Program-made: the position numbers and the translations under genes | Shown: one piece after another, positions 1-5,605 of the stretch | Numbering within the stretch: the stretch's first letter is position 1 | Layout: each line of letters starts with the position of its first letter | Assembly: GCA_946631345.1 (NCBI GenBank) | Contig: CAMPAA010000128.1 | Location: 1-8,873 of the forward strand | Source: an uncultured Verrucomicrobiota bacterium | GTDB taxonomy: Bacteria; Verrucomicrobiota; Kiritimatiellia; RFP12; UBA1067 | Direction: 5' to 3' | Length of the DNA: 8,873 nt | Notes under the pieces: generated by a model | What the model was told of the DNA's origin: nothing | The model's input: the letters and a program-made list of their open reading frames with translations, nothing else | The model's database searches: none

Positions 1-187
1 TCGTGCCAACAAGCGAATCGGGATCCTGCCCACCGCCGCCGCCATAATAGTACGGAGCCTGACCGTAATGACCGCCACCGCCGCCGTAGTAGTATGGCAT
101 GTTTGACGCACCATAGTATACCGGCGATTTTCTGGACGTACCGTAATAGATCGGCTTTCCACCATATTTTGGGCTTTCAGAAGCCAT
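1..187 (-). CDS. N-terminus of probable Wzc/GumC-type polysaccharide chain-length regulator or tyrosine kinase (partial, runs off left edge)
   Basis: Translating from the ATG at 187 gives 62 residues with no stop. They are Tyr/Gly-rich: YYG at 14-16 and 24-26, PYYYGGGGG at 31-39, PYYYGGGGG again at 45-53, then QDPDSLVGT as the frame leaves the window. The start is well supported: an AGAGGGG Shine-Dalgarno sits about 6 bases upstream, and only 3 bases separate this ATG from the TGA of the ligase-like gene, so translation is probably coupled. The leader has no hydrophobic segment and looks like a disordered cytoplasmic tail. Position as the last visible gene of an exopolysaccharide cassette, and the leader's resemblance to Tyr/Gly-rich N-termini I associate with chain-length/kinase proteins of PVC bacteria, suggest a Wzc/GumC-type protein. 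No catalytic or Wzz domain is in view, so the family call is inference; that the gene is real is much surer. Confidence 0.6.
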   Translation of the reverse strand, partial: MASESPKYGGKPIYYGTSRKSPVYYGASNMPYYYGGGGGHYGQAPYYYGGGGGQDPDSLVGT

Positions 188-190
188 TGC

Positions 191-1630
191 TCACCCCTCT
201 TTCTCTTCGTTGGACACGCTGCGCTTGACTTTCGGGAATGACGCCGCCGAAAGCGGCAATGCCGCTGCAACGCACATAGGCAACGCCGTAAGCGGAAAAC
301 CGGACGATAAAAAGGCGTCCGCAACGCATGCCGCCAGAACAAGCGGCCCCGCCCAAACCACAGCCGGCACATTCATAAACCATGAGCGCCCCTCGTCCTG
401 CTGACGTTGCCAAGCAACCGACCCGATCAGGCGCACAACCCAGAAGTACAGCATGAAACCGATGCCAATCGCCCACATCAAGGCACCTGCTATCCCGCGC
501 TCGGCAATGAGAGTCAAGAAACCGTTTGAACCGACCGATGGCTGCGGCGGAAGCACGGCCCAATCGTCTTTTGCGGCAAAAAACGGCGCCTGAAGAGAGA
601 ACGCCCCTATGCCAGCGCCGCACCACGGCTGAGTAAGCCATATGCACTTGGCGATCCGGGCAAGCGCCTCGTTTCTGTCAGCCAATGCAGGGGGGAAAGC
701 CTTTTCAACCTCCAGCCCAGCCATCTTGGCCTTCTGGATATTGGCATAGGAAGGAAGTATCGACGAAAAGACGGCTATGACGATGCCGAAAGCGAGCATC
801 GAAGCCGCGCGCGCCATCGCCGCCGCCCCGTACTGGCGATTAAGGATGGCCAACGCAATTGCCGCCACCAAAACCGAAACTGCAAGGTAGGCAACCCCGA
901 TGAGAGCCGGAAGAAAGAAATATGCGCCTACGCCATTCCCCGCAACAGCCCATGCGAACACGAGCCTCGTCTTCGTCATGCCGCAGCCCTCCGCCTGAAT
1001 GCCACAGGCTACGGCGATCGGGAGAAAAAGCGCGTAAAGCGAACCGTGGAAACTGGCGGCGCCAATCTCCGCCAGAGCGGACGAGGCGATCGGCTCCATG
1101 CCCGCACCAACGCACACCACTGCGGCACAGCCACCGATCGCAGCAATGGCGCCTGCGGCTATCCCAAACCAGATCCTGGCGTTCCGGCCCAGCGCATGCT
1201 TGACGCCAATGGCCACCACACTGATTGAAACGGCAAGCGCAAGGGGAAAGAGCCCCGCATCGCCAGACGAAGCAGGCAGAAACGAAATGCCCGCCTCCCG
1301 CACCGCCCATGTGGATGTCTCGGCGTCAAAAGCAAGGCGTACACCAGAGTTGAGCCAGCGAACCAGCGCAAAAACAACCGCCACCAGGAAAAACCAGCTC
1401 ATGGGGTCTCGCCGCATCCTGGAAAGCACCCGAGCACGGGCACCCGAAACCGTTTCCCCGGATAGCACTGACGGCTCGATCAGCAACCAGATGACAGCCG
1501 AGAGCGAAACCCAGAGCATAGCCGAGGAAAGCGCGCCGACCGAGACAAATTGCGCCAACGCCGCCGGCAAGGCGGCGGCGAGCGCAAGATGGGTTGCAAG
1601 CCCGTATTTTGAAATGTTCTGAAAAAGCAT
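191..1630 (-). CDS. O-antigen ligase / polysaccharide polymerase-like integral membrane protein (Wzy_C family)
   Basis: This 479-residue protein has about 12 hydrophobic segments (roughly 11-31, 33-52, 79-92, 125-143, 152-175, 195-212, 222-240, 243-264, 272-292, 380-400, 424-442, 446-465). A large soluble loop at about 293-379 corresponds to the periplasmic loop of the WaaL/Wzy family. The loop carries the family signature: GAGIGAF at 338-344, then an NGF...ERGIAG stretch at 369-382 leading into the next membrane segment. Family members join undecaprenyl-linked glycans to an acceptor or to each other in the periplasm. The His that usually precedes the Asn of the signature is absent here (GSNGF, Ser at 368). 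The ATG at 1630 lies 6 bases after the beta-barrel stop, with only a weak TAAGG site. Within an EPS cassette a polymerase or ligase is equally possible; sequence alone cannot decide. Confidence 0.8.
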   Translation of the reverse strand: MLFQNISKYGLATHLALAAALPAALAQFVSVGALSSAMLWVSLSAVIWLLIEPSVLSGETVSGARARVLSRMRRDPMSWFFLVAVVFALVRWLNSGVRLAFDAETSTWAVREAGISFLPASSGDAGLFPLALAVSISVVAIGVKHALGRNARIWFGIAAGAIAAIGGCAAVVCVGAGMEPIASSALAEIGAASFHGSLYALFLPIAVACGIQAEGCGMTKTRLVFAWAVAGNGVGAYFFLPALIGVAYLAVSVLVAAIALAILNRQYGAAAMARAASMLAFGIVIAVFSSILPSYANIQKAKMAGLEVEKAFPPALADRNEALARIAKCIWLTQPWCGAGIGAFSLQAPFFAAKDDWAVLPPQPSVGSNGFLTLIAERGIAGALMWAIGIGFMLYFWVVRLIGSVAWQRQQDEGRSWFMNVPAVVWAGPLVLAACVADAFLSSGFPLTALPMCVAAALPLSAASFPKVKRSVSNEEKEG

Positions 1631-1636
1631 GCCTTA

Positions 1637-2902
1637 TCAGTAGTGGAAGCGTACACCCAACGTCGCGCGGACACGGTCGTAATCGTAATCGTTGTTGCCG
1701 TTTCCGGTCCATTCCTCTTCCCAGATGACGTTCGCAAATACGCTCATCCAGCGATTGACCAAGTAATCAGCTCCCAAACGCGCGGAAAGCCACGACTCAT
1801 CGTAGTTCTGCCGACGCGTATAGGCATCGTCGGAATAGCAGTTCTCCTCATAGCGCCAAGAAATGTTCGCGTTGAGGTTCAACCGGTCACCAAGCGTAAG
1901 GTAGGAAACGCCGCCAGAGAGCGTGTATACCTTGATGGCCTGTCCCACATAGCGCTCAGACGGCTGATAGAAGCTCGAACCGAGGAGCGAGAGCTGAACC
2001 TGCCGATGGATCCGCCAGTTCGCGGAAAGCGTATACGTCCAACCGCTTTCGGTATCGCCGGCGTTACCGTAGTCGAACCAGGAAGCGCCCATCAACGCAC
2101 GATAGGTGATGTTTTCGGTCATGTGAGATCCGAGACCGGCCTGGATGGAATACGCGTCTGAGTTGTTGCTGTAATTGCGGCTCAGCGCATATCCGTGGCT
2201 GCTCGTCTTCTGGTCGTAGCGGGAGTACCCTGCCGCAACGAGAAGATCAGTCCACTTGGAGGCGGCATAGCCAGCCTGCACTCCTGCCGAATACTGGCTC
2301 CAGCCGTAGAGTGGCGCGTAGTGACCGGTGTCGTTCTTGTAGTCCAGCCAGCTGTACTGCCCCTGCACATCCATGTGCCAACGCTCGGTGAAGCGGCGCT
2401 CCAGAACGCCGGCTATGTCGAGCGTTTCGCGGTCGCGCCACACGCCACGCCCGTTCTTTGACGTGATATCATCGGACTGGTTGAAGAAGCCGTACCGCTC
2501 GGAAAGCATCAGCGTCCACCCCTTCTCGTTCTTCGCAGAGGAGGTATAGGTATATGCGAGATTCTCGCCATAGCTGTTCTCGCCCATGTCATGGTTGTAC
2601 TCGCAGAAGTAACGGTAGCGGTACCAGAGCGATCCCGTGAGCGCCCACCTCTCCCCGCGCCACTCAAAATCTGCGCCGGGCATTACGGCAAAGATCGAAT
2701 CGTCCACCGAATGGTGCGTAGTGTCGACATTGGAGTCGTATGTGTACGTAAGAGACACGTACGGCTTGATCGTCAGGTGGTTGTTGAAGAACCTGAATCC
2801 GGTCGGGCGGGACTCTGTCTGCGGCTTTGTCACACCCTGCTGGGCCACGGCGACAGAATACGCAGCCGCAAGAACCATAGCAATCTTTGACTTGAAGTTC
2901 AT
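1637..2902 (-). CDS. Outer-membrane beta-barrel protein of exopolysaccharide export (VpsM/BBP2-like)
   Basis: This 421-residue protein has a Sec signal peptide (MNFKSKIAMVLAAAYSVAVA, cleavage probably near residue 20). The mature chain is made almost wholly of alternating amphipathic strands rich in Tyr, Trp, Ser and Asn, separated by short polar turns, and it ends in RVRATLGVRFHY with a C-terminal aromatic residue as expected for BAM-assembled barrels. The early strand LTYTYDSNVD (51-60), followed by a ...IFAVMPGADFEWRG... segment, matches the pattern of the BBP2_2/VpsM group of barrels found in exopolysaccharide loci. The likely role is an outer-membrane channel or anchor for the polymer. 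The start is supported by a GGGAG site about 7 bases upstream. It sits 26 bases after the 342-residue secreted protein and ends in tandem stops (TGATAA) just before the ligase-like gene. The family is reasonably certain; a pore function is inferred. Confidence 0.8.
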   Translation of the reverse strand: MNFKSKIAMVLAAAYSVAVAQQGVTKPQTESRPTGFRFFNNHLTIKPYVSLTYTYDSNVDTTHHSVDDSIFAVMPGADFEWRGERWALTGSLWYRYRYFCEYNHDMGENSYGENLAYTYTSSAKNEKGWTLMLSERYGFFNQSDDITSKNGRGVWRDRETLDIAGVLERRFTERWHMDVQGQYSWLDYKNDTGHYAPLYGWSQYSAGVQAGYAASKWTDLLVAAGYSRYDQKTSSHGYALSRNYSNNSDAYSIQAGLGSHMTENITYRALMGASWFDYGNAGDTESGWTYTLSANWRIHRQVQLSLLGSSFYQPSERYVGQAIKVYTLSGGVSYLTLGDRLNLNANISWRYEENCYSDDAYTRRQNYDESWLSARLGADYLVNRWMSVFANVIWEEEWTGNGNNDYDYDRVRATLGVRFHY

Positions 2903-2928
2903 TTTCTACTCCCGGTTAATGTGAACGA

Positions 2929-3957
2929 TCAAAGCCTCTGAAGCCAATACGGGCCAGGCTCGGGCGTAGGACGCCATCCACCGCCACCGCCGCTGCCTTC
3001 ATCATCGACCACGGTTCCCGTCTTAGAGCCTCGCCCGTTCGTGTAGTACGGGTTGGGCACATACGTACCGCTATCGGCCGGATCGCCAGAGAGGGCACTT
3101 GCGGAAATCGTAGAATTGGCTATACGGTCGCGGGGCACGCGGCTGATGCCGGCGATTGTGCCATCGTCGCCGTTTGCGACTATGTGCATGGTGCTGCCGT
3201 AGGAACCGCTCGAAACATTCCGACCCGCCTGAAGATCGGCCAGCATGGAATCGAGCGTCTGCGGCTGCGTGAGATTCACCACCAAGGCATGGTTCGGCTC
3301 GTCACCCGCCTGAGCCGGTGCCAGCATCGGATCATACGTGGGCGTGCCGTTCTGCCCCAGAGCCGACGGGAACCACGAACCCTTCGCGTCCGACTGCACA
3401 TCGCTCGGCAGAGCTGCGACAGCCGCAGCAGTCGCGGCATCGGCCGCCGAACCCGCCGCGCGGATGAACATCAATCCGGCGAAGCCTGCGCGGACCGCTC
3501 CCGACTCCGCAGTAGCCGTGCGCTGGGATATTTTCGCCATCGTAGATTCGACGATGCTCGTGTACTCGGCATCCGTCATGGTGGACGGACGGGAGAATTC
3601 ACTCTTGGCAAACTCTTCGTTTATCACCGTGAGCGCCTCTGGAGGAACAGTCGCGTAAACCTCAGCCAGCACCGCCGCGCGATCCGCCGCGCCCGCACCG
3701 GCGACAGCCGCCCGGTTTGCCGCCAGGAACTTCGCGGCCTTCACCTCGTCACTCCCCGGCATCTTCTCAATCGCGGCATTGACCTCGGCAAGGAACGCCG
3801 CCTTGTCAGCCGAAGACAGCTGCGCTATCGTCGCCTTCAGTGCCGCAGGGTCGAGCGCGCAATCGCCGACCTTGGCATGCCATTCGCTACGCGGCATTTC
3901 CGCGGAGAGCATAAGCACTCCCGCAACCGCACTCATCACCATCAGTATTCTCTTCAT
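2929..3957 (-). CDS. Secreted Ala-rich protein of unknown function within the exopolysaccharide cassette
   Basis: I do not recognise a characterised family. The 342-residue product starts with a Sec signal peptide (MKRILMVMSAVAGVLMLSAE). Residues 35-185 are Ala-rich and predicted helical, with an internal duplication: SADKAAFLAEVNAAI (49-63) and AADRAAVLAEVYATV (90-104), a 41-residue period. A less helical part follows (190-290; PTYDPMLAPAQAG at 206-218, ALVVNLTQPQTLDSMLADL at 224-242). The tail is flexible: NPYYTNGRG (302-310), five Gly (323-327), then WRPTPEPGPYWLQRL to the end. Two Cys at most, no enzyme motif and no second membrane segment are visible. The ATG is fixed by a GGAGG site 8 bases upstream. 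It lies 29 bases after the Wza-like gene and 26 before the beta-barrel, so it is very probably a periplasmic or surface accessory of polysaccharide export. That role comes from context only. Confidence 0.75.
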   Translation of the reverse strand: MKRILMVMSAVAGVLMLSAEMPRSEWHAKVGDCALDPAALKATIAQLSSADKAAFLAEVNAAIEKMPGSDEVKAAKFLAANRAAVAGAGAADRAAVLAEVYATVPPEALTVINEEFAKSEFSRPSTMTDAEYTSIVESTMAKISQRTATAESGAVRAGFAGLMFIRAAGSAADAATAAAVAALPSDVQSDAKGSWFPSALGQNGTPTYDPMLAPAQAGDEPNHALVVNLTQPQTLDSMLADLQAGRNVSSGSYGSTMHIVANGDDGTIAGISRVPRDRIANSTISASALSGDPADSGTYVPNPYYTNGRGSKTGTVVDDEGSGGGGGWRPTPEPGPYWLQRL

Positions 3958-3986
3958 TTCGGTTTCCTCCGTTTCGAAGTTTCAAA

Positions 3987-4655
3987 TCAATACCAGCTCA
4001 TTGGAACCCAGACCACATCCCCGGCCTGTAGCAGCATATCCTTGTCGGGCCGGCCCTCCTTGCCGATCTCGATTAGGTCGACGTTCGTCTTAGTCTGCTT
4101 TCCGTCCTTGTCGCATCTCGTCACGCGGATGTTGGCCTTGTCCGCCAGACCCGTCGCGCCGCCCGCAAGCTGAAGCGCACGCGTCACCCGCAAATCCATC
4201 GTGGACGGCACATCGACCGGCCCAGGCTTGTTCACCTCGCCGAGAACCGTCACCGTACCCCACGGCGACACCATCCCGCCGCCCGCCTGGTAGATGAAGG
4301 TGGCCGTCACGTGCGGATCGAGAAAATACTCCTTGTAAGCCGAGGCTATCTTCTGCTGAAGCCCGACAAGCGTAAGCCCATCGCACTTGATCTGCCCGAC
4401 AAGCTCCATCGCGATGTAGCCATCGGCATCGACAAAGTACTGCTTCGCGGCCTGCCCGCTCAATCCGGATGCGGTGACGGAAATCGCGAGAGCCACGCCA
4501 GGCCGAACCTTCGGCCCGTCGAAATAGGTGGCCAGCACATCTGCATCGACCCCCTTCTCAGGCTCATTGCCAGACAGCGCAGAGCGCAGCGCGGAACAGC
4601 CCCCGCAGCACAGCCACAGGGTGCAAATTGCGATATATGAATACACCTTTCCCAT
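3987..4655 (-). CDS. Polysaccharide export lipoprotein, short Wza-like (Poly_export + SLBB)
   Basis: The 222-residue product starts MGKVYSYIAICTLWLCCGGC, a lipoprotein-type signal with Cys20 as the likely lipidated residue; Cys at -3 is atypical. Residues 50-120 match the polysaccharide export domain (RPG at 51-53, VDADGYIAMELVGQIK at 75-90, FLDPHVTATF at 111-120). Residues 134-181 match an SLBB domain (TVTVLGEVNKPGPVDVP at 134-150). The end, LQAGDVVWVPMSWY, is the usual closing strand. E. coli Wza is about 379 residues with a C-terminal helix forming the outer-membrane pore; this protein lacks that part, so the nearby beta-barrel may supply the exit. The frame is open to 4784, but extension overlaps folB and precedes the signal peptide, so I chose the ATG at 4655. 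An ATG at 4676 has no Shine-Dalgarno; the 4655 start has only a weak GGGCCG. Confidence 0.88.
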   Translation of the reverse strand: MGKVYSYIAICTLWLCCGGCSALRSALSGNEPEKGVDADVLATYFDGPKVRPGVALAISVTASGLSGQAAKQYFVDADGYIAMELVGQIKCDGLTLVGLQQKIASAYKEYFLDPHVTATFIYQAGGGMVSPWGTVTVLGEVNKPGPVDVPSTMDLRVTRALQLAGGATGLADKANIRVTRCDKDGKQTKTNVDLIEIGKEGRPDKDMLLQAGDVVWVPMSWY

Positions 4656-4666
4656 AAACGGCCCGA

Positions 4667-4695
4667 ATGATATCATTTCACGGACGCAAATGCAA
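4667..4695 (-). promoter_or_regulatory. Candidate sigma-70-type promoter for the exopolysaccharide cassette
   Basis: On the minus strand TTGCAT (4695-4690) and TATCAT (4672-4667) are exactly 17 bases apart, within the 55-base gap between folB and the Wza-like lipoprotein gene. The -10 matches consensus at five of six positions, the -35 at only three. A perfect 12-base palindrome, AATGATATCATT (4677-4666), overlaps the -10 and could be an operator. Predicted transcription would begin only a few bases before the ATG at 4655. Such matches arise by chance in AT-rich gaps, so this is tentative. Confidence 0.3.
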
Positions 4696-4710
4696 CGATT
4701 ATTTTCCTTT

Positions 4711-5076
4711 TTATTTTTCTGGAAAATCATACGGCGTTCCGGAGCAATATTCAGCAGAGGCGGAGCCGAGGTGCGCCACGGCACCGGCTTTCGTCACCCG
4801 CGCGCGCACGGCGCGCACCTTCGGATCCTCGCGGCACACGTCGCACACGATCTTTGCGGCACGCTCGATCATGCGGCATTTCGCCGCCGTCAGCGCTGCT
4901 CGCACCTTTTCCGCCAGCGCAGCGTAGTCCACGGTGTCGGCAAGCTCGTCGGAGGCCGCCGCCGCGTCGCCGACCGTCAGCTCCACGTCCACCGTAAGGC
5001 GCTGCGCCCTGGTGCGCTCGTCGGGCAGTTCCCCGATGATGCAGTCCACCTCAAGTCCGTTCAGTGAGAGAAGCAC
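4711..5076 (-). CDS. folB: Dihydroneopterin aldolase
   Basis: FolB converts 7,8-dihydroneopterin to 6-hydroxymethyl-7,8-dihydropterin and glycolaldehyde in folate synthesis. The 121-residue product has the usual family length. Family features are clear: CIIGELPDERTRAQRL (12-27) with the conserved Glu20, the SDELADTVDYAAL stretch (42-54) with the conserved Tyr51, Glu71 in MIER, and VTKAGAV (94-100) with Lys96, corresponding to the LSKPGAV motif of E. coli FolB; Pro is replaced by Ala here. The frame is open upstream to an ATG at 5214, but homology begins at LLSLNGLEV. A GTG at 5076 has a perfect GGAGG 6 bases upstream, so I place the start there. It overlaps the end of queH by 26 bases in another frame, implying coupled translation. 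FolE supplies a precursor shared by folate and queuosine pathways, which fits the pairing with queH. Confidence 0.9.
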   Translation of the reverse strand: MLLSLNGLEVDCIIGELPDERTRAQRLTVDVELTVGDAAAASDELADTVDYAALAEKVRAALTAAKCRMIERAAKIVCDVCREDPKVRAVRARVTKAGAVAHLGSASAEYCSGTPYDFPEK

Positions 5077-5605
5077 GACCTTCCTCCAATCCCCGCCGTG
5101 AGAATTCGCATCCGCAGTACGGCTGCCTGTAAAGCCCAAGCTCAGCGGAGCGCCGCACTGAAAGCATGAAGCCGTCGCGCTTCTTGAAGTTCTCCCGCAT
5201 GAACCTGGGGTCATCCGAGGCGGCGAACACCTTTTCGCTCGGCTTGTGCGGGCTCACCGTGAGCGACGTGGTGAACGCCTCGTATCCGTGCGCCGCCGCA
5301 TAGGCCGCCGTGCGCGCGAGGCTGTATCGGAAGCACCGTTCGCAGCGCCGCCCCTTCTCAGGTTCGCTCTCGTAGCCGGCGGCGACTGCGCGGAGCCAGT
5401 CGGCGTGGTCGTAGCCGTCCGCGACAAGCTCCACGCCGTCCGCCTCTGCAAGCCTGCGGGCCGCGGCGAGCCGCCGCTCGAACTCCTCGCGCGTACCTAT
5501 GTTCGAGTTCGAGAAGAACATGGTCACGGCATGGCCACAGTCCTTGAGGCGCGGCACGCAGGCCGACGCACATGGCCCGCAGCAGGAATGCAGCAGCACT
5601 TTCAA
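5051..5605 (-). CDS. queH: Epoxyqueuosine reductase QueH
   Basis: QueH reduces epoxyqueuosine to queuosine at the wobble base of tRNAs for Asp, Asn, His and Tyr; it is the non-cobalamin alternative to QueG and uses an iron-sulfur cluster. The 184-residue product has the family signature throughout: HSCCGPC (6-12) at the N-terminus, FFSNSNIGTREEFERR (30-45), which matches the N/P-N-I...E(Y/F)..R motif, CERC (88-91), TTSLTVSPHK (112-121), and QPYCGCEFS (161-169) near the end. All expected Cys are present. The start is a TTG at 5605 within TTGA, overlapping the stop of the upstream enzyme gene, and gives MKVLLHSCC as in homologues. A GTG at 5599 is a possible alternative; neither has a clear Shine-Dalgarno, so translation probably depends on coupling. 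The 3' end overlaps folB. Cytoplasmic. Confidence 0.93.
   Translation of the reverse strand: MKVLLHSCCGPCASACVPRLKDCGHAVTMFFSNSNIGTREEFERRLAAARRLAEADGVELVADGYDHADWLRAVAAGYESEPEKGRRCERCFRYSLARTAAYAAAHGYEAFTTSLTVSPHKPSEKVFAASDDPRFMRENFKKRDGFMLSVRRSAELGLYRQPYCGCEFSRRGLEEGRASLTERT
5083..5087 (-). promoter_or_regulatory. Shine-Dalgarno site that fixes the folB GTG start
   Basis: GGAGG lies inside the queH coding sequence, 6 bases upstream of the GTG at 5076. It supports initiation there rather than at the distant in-frame ATG at 5214, where the extra N-terminal residues do not resemble the FolB family. Confidence 0.7.

Noticed and set aside
2929..2985. Possible PEP-CTERM sorting signal in the tail (PTPEPGPYWLQRL) of the 342-residue protein
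   Set aside because: The PEP resemblance is not followed by the required hydrophobic segment and basic cluster; the protein ends nine residues later.
3184..4173. Open frame of 329 codons on the plus strand opposite the 342-residue secreted protein
   Set aside because: Its Arg-rich composition is typical of a shadow frame. The minus-strand gene has a signal peptide, a GGAGG site and operon spacing.
4656..4784. N-terminal extension of the Wza-like protein to the ATG at 4784
   Set aside because: It would overlap folB, place about 43 charged residues before a lipoprotein signal sequence, and has no family resemblance.
5077..5214. N-terminal extension of FolB to the ATG at 5214
   Set aside because: The extra residues lie inside queH in another frame and do not resemble FolB; the GTG at 5076 with GGAGG is better.
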